Notes: generated by a model not told the origin, from the letters alone. A DNA stretch of 6,613 bases from Actinomycetota bacterium (GCA_023489205.1 JAMDDF010000084.1:1-6613); one strand, 5' to 3'. Counted from the stretch's first letter, positions 1 to 5,244 are shown. Program-made: numbers and translations.

Positions 1-1
1 G

Positions 2-196
2 GCGGCCAAGTCGGCGTCACGCCAGAGCTCGCCCGACCACGAGCTGTACGTGTCGGTACGGGAGCGCCTCGGCGGCAAGCGGCCCGCCCTCACGGTGGCG
101 CGCAAGCTGGCCCGGCGCTGTTACCATACCCTTCGCGAGCTCGGTGACCAAGCACTGGCGCCGCTCGCGCCGACGGCCATCGACGAGGCGGCCTGA
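2..196 (+). CDS. IS110-family transposase, C-terminal end (partial)
   Basis: The frame is open from the left window edge to TGA at 194-196 and gives 64 residues. The text runs from AAKSASRQSSPDHELYVSVRERL through GGKRPALTVARKLARRCYHTLRELGD. A 'LY...R.R..GK...A...VARKL....Y..L' pattern is characteristic of the extreme C-terminus of IS110/IS116/IS902 transposases (Transposase_20 side). The RuvC-like DEDD catalytic domain would lie upstream, outside the window, so activity cannot be judged. These enzymes recombine the element with its target, guided by a structured non-coding RNA made from an element end. The following 400 bases lack a convincing gene and fit the non-coding right end of the same element. 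It could instead be a decayed fragment. Confidence 0.75.
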   Translation, partial: AAKSASRQSSPDHELYVSVRERLGGKRPALTVARKLARRCYHTLRELGDQALAPLAPTAIDEAA

Positions 197-269
197 CCGG
201 CAATGGGAAGTGCGCGGCTCGTCTCGTTTCAACTGATGTTGGCGGCTGGCTCCCGAGAGTTTCCTGTTG

Positions 270-285
270 CCACCCTGCTGGGTGG
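270..285 (+). repeat. Perfect inverted repeat / hairpin in the IS110 non-coding tail
   Basis: CCACCC (270-275) and GGGTGG (280-285) form a six-bp GC-rich stem closed by the tetraloop TGCT. No T-run follows, so it is not a standard intrinsic terminator. A smaller CAAC-TGAT-GTTG hairpin lies upstream at 230-241. In the transcribed tail of an IS110 element such stems could belong to the guide (bridge) RNA. This assignment is inference. Confidence 0.4.
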
Positions 286-455
286 GCGTCCCGGAAAGAA
301 CGAGCGGCCGCACAGCACCGGGCTTTCCCCATCAGTCATCACGTCGCCGGGCCACCAGAGCAGGACGCCAAGGCTCGTGCACCCAGATAAGGCTGAGCGG
401 CCCGCGCACCTGGCCCATTGCACAAGGCTCGTCAGGGGGTCACGCCTATGAGCTG

Positions 456-508
456 AGACCAAGCGCCGCGGCTTCGCGCCGTCGAGACGGGTGTCCTCGA
501 CTTGGTTT
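456..508 (+). other. Predicted multibranch RNA fold in the IS110 tail; candidate part of a bridge-type RNA
   Basis: An outer eight-pair helix can form between AGACCAAG (456-463) and CTTGGTTT (501-508), with one G-U pair. It encloses a CGCG-GCTT-CGCG hairpin (467-478) and a TCGAG/CTCGA hairpin (482-486 with 496-500). Together they make a compact three-way junction of about 53 nt. IS110 elements encode a bridge RNA in a non-coding end; in the IS1111-like group it lies downstream of the transposase, where this sits. The pairing is visible by eye. Whether it is transcribed or has guide loops is not, because the target and donor sites are not in the window. Confidence 0.3.
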
Positions 509-583
509 GGGGCACGCACACCTTCCCTCGGTGCCGCGCGCCAGCACGACGAGAACTGAAGTCAAAAAACAATATGGGCCCTC

Positions 584-610
584 TTGACAAAGGACCCCTT
601 CACAGATAAG
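584..610 (+). promoter_or_regulatory. Possible outward promoter at the IS110 end, ahead of the whiB-like gene
   Basis: A perfect TTGACA -35 hexamer lies at 584-589. A weak -10 candidate GATAAG (605-610, four of six matches to TATAAT) follows at 15 bp spacing, shorter than the ideal 17. If it works, transcription would begin about 6 to 10 bases before the ATG at 621. In IS110 elements a -35 box near the right end is normally completed by a -10 box from the left end in the circular form. Here it may have been captured by chromosomal sequence after insertion. Confidence 0.35.
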
Positions 611-620
611 GAAACTAGAG

Positions 621-1018
621 ATGTCCGCCTACGGCTCGGGCTCAGGAGGTTACGACTGGAGGGAGGACCTCGCCCAAACGCTCGGGCCTGACTGGCTCGA
701 CGCTGCTTGTTGTGATGCTGCTTGTCGTGATGGCACGGGCTCGCTTACTGCCTTTTCTTTTCCGATGAGATGGTGGGCATTGAGCGCGCGAAGGCGATCT
801 GTGCCGGCTGCGGCTTGCGGCGTGCCTGCTTCGAGGGGGCCCAGGGTAGGCGTGAGCCAGCCGGTGTGTGGGGAGGCCGGCTCTTCGTCGGGGCCCATGT
901 GGGCGCCTTCAATCGCAAGCGAGGCCGGCCAGCCAAGGCTGCTGGTGGTGCTGCAATGCCCGCCGCGGTTTGCCCCGACCCCGTGAAGACAGAAAGAGCG
1001 CTTAGCAGCCGGTTGTAG
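621..1018 (+). pseudogene. WhiB-family [4Fe-4S] transcriptional regulator, frameshifted
   Basis: The N-terminal half is read from ATG 621, eight bases after AAGGA (608-612), and includes DWLDAACCDAACRDGTGSLTAF. The C-terminal half is read in the -1 frame up to TAG at 1016-1018. Joined in the T-rich tract at 751-763 they give about 132 residues. Family hallmarks are present: an N-terminal Cys (C30, C31 or C35), then C61-x2-C64-x5-C70, the GVWGG turn at 82-86, and a basic GRP (AT-hook-like) tail. WhiB proteins ligate a 4Fe-4S cluster through four cysteines and act with the sigma factor on target promoters. Without a shift, translation ends at 986 and lacks three of the four cysteines. Loss of one T from a T4 run is the simplest cause; sequencing error or slippage on TTTT are alternatives. 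An IS110 end abuts the gene, which fits decay. Confidence 0.8.
699..728 (+). repeat. 15-bp tandem duplication inside the whiB-like gene
   Basis: GACGCTGCTTGTTGT (699-713) is followed directly by GATGCTGCTTGTCGT (714-728), with two mismatches, encoding DAACC then DAACR. Typical WhiB proteins have one 'AxC' here, so the duplication adds five residues and two extra cysteines next to the first cluster ligand. It keeps the reading frame. The two differences suggest it is not brand new. Confidence 0.75.
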
Positions 1019-1026
1019 CTGCAGTC

Positions 1027-1052
1027 GCCCCGGGGCTGTTTCGCGCTACCAT
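1027..1052 (+). promoter_or_regulatory. Possible tRNA-Val promoter, with a perfect GC palindrome upstream
   Basis: TACCAT at 1047-1052 fits the actinobacterial TAnnnT -10 pattern and lies nine bases before the mature tRNA 5' end at 1062. No good -35 box is seen. A perfect ten-base palindrome, GCCCCGGGGC (1027-1036), covers the region between the -35 and -10 positions. It could help end transcription from the whiB-like gene, although no T-run follows it. Confidence 0.35.
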
Positions 1053-1061
1053 GTCAGCCCT

Positions 1062-1137
1062 GGGCGCTTAGCTCAGTTGGAAGAGCGTCGCCCTTACAAG
1101 GCGAAGGTCGCGGGACCGAGGCCCGCAGCGCCCACCA
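1062..1137 (+). tRNA. tRNA-Val, anticodon UAC, with an atypical T-loop
   Basis: A complete 76-nt cloverleaf can be drawn. The acceptor stem GGGCGCT/AGCGCCC has seven pairs, the D-stem is GCTC/GAGC, and the anticodon stem is TCGCC/GGCGA. The anticodon loop CTTACAA places UAC at 1095-1097, which reads GUA valine codons. The T-stem is GCGGG/CCCGC, and the discriminator A plus CCA is encoded at 1134-1137. T8, A14, G18, G19 and A21 are all conserved. The oddity is the T-loop, ACCGAGG (1115-1121), where the near-universal T54 and T55 are replaced by A and C. All stems are perfect, so this is not an obviously decayed copy. Confidence 0.85.
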
Positions 1138-1162
1138 CAAAGATGGCTTAGGCCGCGAAGAA

Positions 1163-1191
1163 TTGTAATTGCTCGCGCGGTCGACTAACCT
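1163..1191 (+). promoter_or_regulatory. Probable lsr2 promoter
   Basis: TTGTAA (1163-1168, four of six to TTGACA) and TAACCT (1186-1191, TAnnnT type) are separated by exactly 17 bp. This predicts a start near 1198 and a leader of about 50 nt before the GTG at 1249. The surrounding AATTGTAATT tract is unusually AT-rich for this window. Since Lsr2 proteins bind AT-rich DNA, autoregulation here is possible but only inferred. Confidence 0.5.
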
Positions 1192-1248
1192 GACTTTTGA
1201 TGCCCGCGCGCAGGTGTGCGGCAAGAGCAAACCGAAAGGGGTTTAGCA

Positions 1249-1635
1249 GTGGCCCGGATCACGCAAGTCGTGGTTACTTGCGACTTGGAGGACGGAGAAG
1301 TAACCGCTTCCGATTCGATATCGTTCTCTTACGGCGGTAAGACATACACCCTTGACCTTTGCAAGAAGCACCTCGATGAGGTGAAGTCCACCTTGGAGGC
1401 TTATGCTGCCGCTGGCCACGTGCTTGGCCGTGCGCCCCGCGGTCGGCGGCGCGTAGCGGGTGCGGGGAGAAGCACGCGTGCGACAAGCACGGCGGCGTCA
1501 ACGCGCGGTGAGTCCCAGGCCGAGATCCGCGAGTGGGCGCGCGAGCAGGGTTATGCGGTGGGTGACCGGGGCCGTATACCGGGCGAAGTGAGGGCCGCCT
1601 ATGACGCGGCGCAAAAGGGTGGCAGACGGCGCTAG
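1249..1635 (+). CDS. lsr2: Lsr2-family nucleoid-associated protein / xenogeneic silencer
   Basis: The product is 128 residues, close to the usual 105-125 for Lsr2. Residues 1-60 (ARITQVVVTCDLEDG, then YGGKTYTLDLCKKHLDEV) match the N-terminal beta-beta-alpha oligomerisation domain. Residues 61-87 are a basic Arg/Ser/Thr linker. Residues 88-122 (AEIREWAREQGYAV, then DRGRIP and AAYDAA) form the C-terminal DNA-binding domain, with the RGR motif at 107-109 that inserts into the AT-rich minor groove. The family bridges DNA and silences horizontally acquired AT-rich genes. I chose GTG 1249 because AAAGGGG (1235-1241) sits seven bases before it and homology starts at ARITQ; an in-frame GTG at 1216 adds 11 residues without family support. 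It stands alone between the tRNA and the transhydrogenase operon. Cysteines C11 and C38 are not part of the mycobacterial Lsr2 pattern I know. Confidence 0.92.
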   Translation: MARITQVVVTCDLEDGEVTASDSISFSYGGKTYTLDLCKKHLDEVKSTLEAYAAAGHVLGRAPRGRRRVAGAGRSTRATSTAASTRGESQAEIREWAREQGYAVGDRGRIPGEVRAAYDAAQKGGRRR

Positions 1636-1657
1636 TAGGGCCCAAAGGCTTTCCAAC

Positions 1658-1704
1658 AGGGGCTAAAGACCCTCTAACAGGGACGGAAGGACGTGGTGTG
1701 CCAC
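1658..1704 (+). promoter_or_regulatory. pntAA leader region with mutually exclusive hairpins
   Basis: In the 113-bp gap before pntAA, CCCT (1670-1673) can pair with AGGG upstream (1658-1661) or with AGGG downstream (1679-1682), but not both. A GTGG-TGTG-CCAC hairpin follows at 1693-1704. The core reads GGCTAAAGACCC, then AGGGACGGAAGGACG. Alternative short stems in a leader suggest a possible cis-acting RNA, though the helices are only four bp. A weak TAnnnT box (TAGGGT, 1718-1723) could place the transcript start downstream of these stems, in which case they would be DNA-level or chance features. Confidence 0.25.
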
Positions 1705-1748
1705 ACAGCCCTTGGTGTAGGGTCGCCTTTTGCTCATAGGGAGGCCGC

Positions 1749-2876
1749 GTGAAGTTGGTTGTGCCAAAAGAGACAAGGAGCGGGGAAACTCGTGTGTCGC
1801 TTGTCCCATCGGAGCTGTCCCGCCTGAGAGGCGTTGAGGTCGTTGTGCAGCGAGGCGCGGGTGAAGGCGCTCTTTATAGCGACGCCGACTACGAAGCGTC
1901 GGGGGCGGCGCTTGTCAGCTCGGCCGAGGAGCTGTACCGTTCGGCCGACCTCGTGGCTAAGGTCCAGCCGCCCACCTTGGAAGAAGTCGAGATGTTGCCC
2001 GAGGGCTCGTCGTTGTTGTCCTTCCTGGCGCCAGCGTCCTATTTGGACGTGGTCGGAGCGTTGGCAAAGCGCAAAGTCACCTCTTACAGCTTCGAGCTCG
2101 TCCCCCGTACCAGCCGGGCGCAGCCAATGGACGCACTGTCCTCGCAGGCTACCGTGGCCGGTTACCGCGCTGCGCTCCTCGCGGCCACGACCTTGCGCAA
2201 GTTTTTCCCCCTGCTTATGACCGCAGCGGGCACCGTGCCCCCGGCACGTTGCTTGGTCATGGGCGCGGGTGTCGCCGGGCTCCAGGCGATAGCCACTGCC
2301 AGGCGCTTAGGTGCGGTCGTTAGCGCCTACGACGTGCGCAGTGCCGCCAAGGAGGAAGTAAAAAGCGTCGGTGCGACCTTCTTGGAGCTCCCCTTGGAGG
2401 CCCAGGAGGGCCAAGGAGGTTACGCAGCTGCCCAGTCAGAGGATTTCCAGGCCCGCCAACAAGAGATGATCGCTACTCACGTGGCTGGCTCTGACGTCGT
2501 CATCACTACCGCCGCGGTGCCGGGCCGGCGTGCCCCCGTGCTTGTCACCAAAGCGATGGTCGAGGCGATGAAGCCCGGTTCGGTGATCGTTGACCTCGCT
2601 GCCAGGACGGGTGGCAACTGTGAGCTCACCGTTGACGGCGAGTCGGTCGACCATGGGGGTGTGGTCGTTGTCGGAGCAGGTGACCTGGCTACGTCTTTGC
2701 CCACGCATGCGAGCCTGCTTTACGCTAGGAACGTCAGCTCTTTCGTTGGCCTGCTCGTAAAGGACGGCCGGCTGGCACCGGACTTCGCTGACGAGATAGT
2801 CGACAAGAGCCTCGTGACGGTGGCAGGCGCCGTCCACTACGAGCCCAGCCGGGCCGCCTTGGAGGCCGAGAAATGA
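1749..2876 (+). CDS. pntAA: NAD(P) transhydrogenase subunit alpha part 1 (NAD(H)-binding domain I)
   Basis: At 375 residues this matches the stand-alone domain I subunit of three-gene transhydrogenases. It binds NADH on the cytoplasmic face and passes hydride to NADP+ held by PntB. Visible signatures are the PKE start (6-8), the R120-x4-Q125-x2-D128-x2-S131 loop in RTSRAQPMDALSSQ (the invariant nicotinamide-site residues), the Rossmann loop GAGVAG (172-177), YD at 194-195 where the acidic residue contacts the adenosine ribose, a mobile-loop GGYA near 223-226, and GGNCE (288-292). The GTG start has AGGGAGG (1738-1744) four bases upstream, and the homology begins at once. It is the first gene of an operon; its TGA overlaps the pntAB ATG in an ATGA junction. 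The family resemblance to alanine dehydrogenase is resolved by the neighbouring genes. Confidence 0.97.
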   Translation: MKLVVPKETRSGETRVSLVPSELSRLRGVEVVVQRGAGEGALYSDADYEASGAALVSSAEELYRSADLVAKVQPPTLEEVEMLPEGSSLLSFLAPASYLDVVGALAKRKVTSYSFELVPRTSRAQPMDALSSQATVAGYRAALLAATTLRKFFPLLMTAAGTVPPARCLVMGAGVAGLQAIATARRLGAVVSAYDVRSAAKEEVKSVGATFLELPLEAQEGQGGYAAAQSEDFQARQQEMIATHVAGSDVVITTAAVPGRRAPVLVTKAMVEAMKPGSVIVDLAARTGGNCELTVDGESVDHGGVVVVGAGDLATSLPTHASLLYARNVSSFVGLLVKDGRLAPDFADEIVDKSLVTVAGAVHYEPSRAALEAEK

Positions 2877-3307
2877 TTAACGATTCCGTCACCTTGATGG
2901 TCATCTTTGTGCTGTCCGCTTTTGTCGGCTACGAGGTTATCTCCAAGGTCCCCTCGATCTTGCATACCCCTCTCATGTCGGGGAGCAACGCTATCCACGG
3001 GATCATCCTCGCTGGCGCCATGATCGTTGCTGGCTACGCGCACGGGACCCTGCAAACTGCCCTAGCCGCTGTAGCAGTCTTCTTGGCAACCGGCAACATC
3101 GTCGGGGGAGCCGTGGTGACAGACCGAATGCTAGGCATGTTCAAGGGTCGCCAGCCGGGCCCGTCAGGGGGCGCGGGTCAAAGGGGCACCCCGCAAGCGG
3201 GGGCGCCAGCCCCCGCGCAGGCCCTCGGTGCCGTGGCTCCCGAGAAGGCGGCTACCCAAAACGCCACCACCCAAAAGGCTGCTCCGGGTGAGGTGGCGGG
3301 CAAATGA
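2873..3307 (+). CDS. pntAB: NAD(P) transhydrogenase subunit alpha part 2 (membrane domain II), with an extended tail
   Basis: The product is 144 residues. Residues 1-92 are the membrane part: helices near 6-20, 40-56 and 58-80, with the conserved HTPLMSGSNAIHGI stretch (31-44). H42 in that stretch lies at the position of the histidine linked to proton passage in the three-subunit Thermus enzyme. The rest, from about 93, is a hydrophilic Pro/Ala/Gly/Gln tail with repeats such as ATQNATTQKAA. Stand-alone alpha-2 subunits are usually about 95-110 residues, so this tail is roughly 40 longer than needed. ATGA overlaps at both ends (2873-2876 and 3304-3307) indicate translational coupling with pntAA and pntB, which keeps the subunits in proportion. 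Confidence 0.95.
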   Translation: MINDSVTLMVIFVLSAFVGYEVISKVPSILHTPLMSGSNAIHGIILAGAMIVAGYAHGTLQTALAAVAVFLATGNIVGGAVVTDRMLGMFKGRQPGPSGGAGQRGTPQAGAPAPAQALGAVAPEKAATQNATTQKAAPGEVAGK

Positions 3308-4710
3308 GCCCCTACCTGGCGGTCACCGTCTCGCCGCACACCTTCACGTGGCTGTACTTGCTAGCGGCGGTGCTTTTTATACTCGCGCTGAAGGCGTTGT
3401 CTTCGCCCAAGCATGCGCGCTATGGGATGTGGATAGGCATTGGGGGCATGGTGATCGCTGCTGCGATCACCTGGGTTGCCCAAAGGGCCAGCCACGACTG
3501 GGTCATAGCGGTGGCCTTTGTAGCTGGGGCGGTAGTAGCGGTGCCCGCGGCCAGGTTTATCCAGATGACAGCGATCCCTCAAATGGTCGCCATCTTCAAC
3601 GGCGTGGGAGGCGGTGCCGCTGCAACGGTCACGACCGTCGAGTTCTTGCACGACTCCGCTTCGGGTATCGGGCCGTCGCACGCAGTAGAGGTGATATTCG
3701 GCGTAGCGATCGGGTGCATCTCTTTTTCTGGGAGCATGTTCGCGTTCGCGAAGTTGCAGGGCATTATGACCGGCACTCCGGTTACCTATAAGGGCCAGCA
3801 GTTCGTAAATGGCGTGGTCCTCTTGGTCGTCGTGGGCGCGGCGGTCGCGACCGTCGCGAACCCGCGTGACCTCTGGTTACTAATTACTGCGATCGCTGCG
3901 TTGGCCGTTGGTGCCGGCATCGTGCTGCCCATCGGTGGCGCAGACACCCCCGTGCTGATATCGCTGCTGAACGCTTTTACCGGCCTAGCTGTCGCTGCCG
4001 ACGGTTTCGCCCTGGACAACATCGTGCTCATCGTCGCGGGGACCCTTGTCGGGGCTTCGGGGAGCCTGCTGACCAAGCTCATGAGCGACGCTATGGGCCG
4101 TTCGCTGCCCAACATCCTCTTTGCCGCTGTGGGATCCACGCAAAGTGTTGGGGCCGCTGGCGCGGGCCCCGGGGACCGTAGCTACCGCTCTGGTGACGCT
4201 GCCGACATAGCGACCTTGCTCGCTTATTCACGCCGCGTGATGATGGTGCCGGGCTACGGGCTCGCGGTTGCGCAAGCGCAGCAGACCATCGTCGAGCTCG
4301 CCAAGGCGCTCCAAGATCGCGGGGTCAGCGTCTCGTATGGGATCCATCCCGTTGCGGGGCGGATGCCGGGCCACATGAACGTGTTGTTGGCGGAGGCCAA
4401 CGTCCCCTACGAGGAGCTCGAGGAGATGGACCAGGCGAACGGCGAGCTGCCGACGACCGACGTGGCTTTGGTCGTTGGGGCCAACGACGTGGTAAACCCC
4501 GCGGCGAGGGACGCGCCCTCGAGCCCCATCTATGGGATGCCGATCCTAAACGTGGACCGGGCTGAGCACGTGGTGTTCTTGAAGCGGAGCATGCGCCCCG
4601 GCTTCTCCGGGGTCGAGAACGACCTGTTCTACGACCCCAAGACCGTCATGCTCTTCGGCGACGCGAAGGACTCCCTGACCAAGCTCGTGGCCGCCGTCAA
4701 AGCTGCCTGA
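3304..4710 (+). CDS. pntB: NAD(P) transhydrogenase subunit beta (membrane domain II plus NADP(H)-binding domain III)
   Basis: The 468-residue length is normal for PntB. Residues 15-290 hold the transmembrane helices, with ALKALSSPKHAR (28-39) and the MTAIPQMVAIFNGVGGGAAA stretch. N99 and N223 occupy the places of the two asparagines lining the proton path. Residues from about 305 form the NADP(H) domain: GYGLAVAQAQ (317 on), HPVAGRMPGH (348-357), GANDVVNPAA (392-401, including the Asp important for proton coupling), KRSM (427-430), and a FGDAK near the C-terminus. The complex couples inward proton flow to hydride transfer from NADH to NADP+. Translation couples to pntAB through ATGA. A CCACCT/AGGTGG hairpin follows two bases after the stop. 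No key residue appears missing. Confidence 0.97.
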   Translation: MSPYLAVTVSPHTFTWLYLLAAVLFILALKALSSPKHARYGMWIGIGGMVIAAAITWVAQRASHDWVIAVAFVAGAVVAVPAARFIQMTAIPQMVAIFNGVGGGAAATVTTVEFLHDSASGIGPSHAVEVIFGVAIGCISFSGSMFAFAKLQGIMTGTPVTYKGQQFVNGVVLLVVVGAAVATVANPRDLWLLITAIAALAVGAGIVLPIGGADTPVLISLLNAFTGLAVAADGFALDNIVLIVAGTLVGASGSLLTKLMSDAMGRSLPNILFAAVGSTQSVGAAGAGPGDRSYRSGDAADIATLLAYSRRVMMVPGYGLAVAQAQQTIVELAKALQDRGVSVSYGIHPVAGRMPGHMNVLLAEANVPYEELEEMDQANGELPTTDVALVVGANDVVNPAARDAPSSPIYGMPILNVDRAEHVVFLKRSMRPGFSGVENDLFYDPKTVMLFGDAKDSLTKLVAAVKAA

Positions 4711-4711
4711 A

Positions 4712-4748
4712 CCACCTGCGCCAGGAGGTGGGGCCATGGCGGGCCCGC
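4712..4748 (+). terminator. Cluster of palindromes after pntB; possible terminator
   Basis: CCACCT (4712-4717) and AGGTGG (4726-4731) form a six-bp stem with an eight-base loop. They are followed by the palindromes GCCATGGC (4733-4740) and GCGGGCCCGC (4739-4748). No U-tract follows, so ordinary intrinsic termination is doubtful. Actinobacterial terminators often lack a clear U-tract, and a GC-rich stem right after an operon's last stop codon is compatible with one. Confidence 0.35.
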
Positions 4749-4749
4749 G

Positions 4750-4780
4750 TTGTCGGGACACCTAATCTTGGGCGTAAGAT
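4750..4780 (+). promoter_or_regulatory. Putative leaderless promoter for the two-helix membrane protein gene
   Basis: TAAGAT (4775-4780) is a good TAnnnT -10 box whose last T lies nine bases before the A of ATG 4789. TTGTCG (4750-4755) is a weak -35 at 19 bp spacing. No Shine-Dalgarno sequence precedes the ATG, which fits a transcript starting at or within a base or two of the start codon, as is common in actinobacteria. The -10 box lies exactly between the arms of the inverted repeat at 4765-4790. Confidence 0.5.
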
Positions 4781-4790
4781 AGCCCAAGAT
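4765..4790 (+). repeat. Perfect 9-bp inverted repeat flanking the -10 box and entering the start codon
   Basis: ATCTTGGGC (4765-4773) is the exact reverse complement of GCCCAAGAT (4782-4790), separated by eight bases that contain TAAGAT. The right arm includes the A and T of the ATG at 4789. As DNA this has the shape of a repressor operator covering the promoter. In a transcript reading through from pntB it would form a hairpin hiding the start codon, while a leaderless transcript would lack the left arm. Confidence 0.6.
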
Positions 4791-5244
4791 GCGTGAGCGC
4801 TGGTTCTCCCGCCGTGCCTTTTTCTTGCACTTCCTTTTGGTGACAGTCGTGCCTGGCTGCCTGTTCGCCGGTTGGTGGCAAGTACACCGGGCCCTAGCGG
4901 GCAACCTGCTGTCCTATCTGTACTCAGTCGAGTGGCCTTTTTTTGCTGTGCTCGGCGTGGTCGCCTGGTGGCAGCTCGTTCACGACGGGCCGGTGGGGCA
5001 CTGGCTTGAGCACGACCGGCCAGCCAAGGAGCGCAAGTCCTGGCTGTACCGCCAGGACACCTCCGAGGGCCCAGAGGTGACATGGGACCCGGTGCTCGAG
5101 AGCCCCGAACTGGCCGCCTATAACAGCTACCTTCAGTCGCTCTCGGGTGGCAGGGCCAAAAAGACCTGGGGCAACCCTCGGGGTTTGCCTGTAGGCCTAC
5201 AGCCCGAGTTGCAAGATGCCGACGGCGGGGCGGCCCTGTCGTGA
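4789..5244 (+). CDS. Small membrane protein with two predicted helices, function unknown
   Basis: The product has 151 residues. A basic N-terminus (RERWFSRRA) leads into a first helix at about 11-28, then the motif GWWQVHRALAGN (28-39), a short loop, EWPFF (48-52) and a second helix at about 50-64. The rest is a charged, soluble tail. I associate a 'GWWQ..RA..GN..S..Y..EWP.FA' pattern with uncharacterised actinobacterial membrane proteins but cannot name a family with certainty. The 'G.WQ..R' element after a first helix also recalls the N-terminus of SURF1 oxidase assembly proteins, although the SURF1 core is absent. No Shine-Dalgarno sequence precedes the ATG; a -10 box nine bases upstream suggests leaderless expression. 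The stop overlaps a GTG in a duplicated junction leading to DUF3817, so the two genes are probably cotranscribed. Confidence 0.8.
   Translation: MRERWFSRRAFFLHFLLVTVVPGCLFAGWWQVHRALAGNLLSYLYSVEWPFFAVLGVVAWWQLVHDGPVGHWLEHDRPAKERKSWLYRQDTSEGPEVTWDPVLESPELAAYNSYLQSLSGGRAKKTWGNPRGLPVGLQPELQDADGGAALS

Larger units (their letters stand above)
1..604 (+). mobile_element. Right-hand portion of an IS110-family insertion sequence; right boundary estimated
   Basis: The element is inferred from the transposase C-terminus at 2-196 plus a gene-free tail of about 400 bases that stops just before a chromosomal regulator gene. IS110 elements usually lack long terminal inverted repeats and do not make clear target duplications, so the exact right end cannot be fixed from one junction. 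I place it near 595-604 because TTGACA at 584-589, followed by AAAGGACCCC, fits IS110 ends: the RE often holds a -35 box that pairs with a -10 box in the LE when the element is circular. No recognisable protein is encoded in 197-604 on either strand. The visible content is inverted repeats (230-241, 270-285, 456-508). Confidence 0.5.

Noticed and set aside
203..587. Several open frames on both strands in the region after the transposase
   Set aside because: They overlap one another, show no domain-like composition or ribosome binding site, and are rich in Arg, Pro and Ser, as expected of out-of-frame high-GC DNA. The region is better explained as a non-coding IS end.
770..1018. A separate small gene starting at ATG 770
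   Set aside because: Its protein begins in the middle of the WhiB fold and has no ribosome binding site. It is the C-terminal half of the frameshifted whiB-like gene.
1216..1248. Upstream GTG as the lsr2 start
   Set aside because: It adds 11 residues unlike any Lsr2 start, whereas GTG 1249 has AAAGGGG seven bases upstream and begins exactly at the conserved ARIT.
1641..1655. AAAGGCTTT after lsr2 as a terminator
   Set aside because: The possible stem is only three or four bp with almost no loop and no following T-run.
2436..2837. Long reverse-strand open frames opposite the transhydrogenase genes
   Set aside because: They mirror strongly conserved coding sequence on the other strand and lack recognisable protein features; they are antisense shadows of GC-rich codons.
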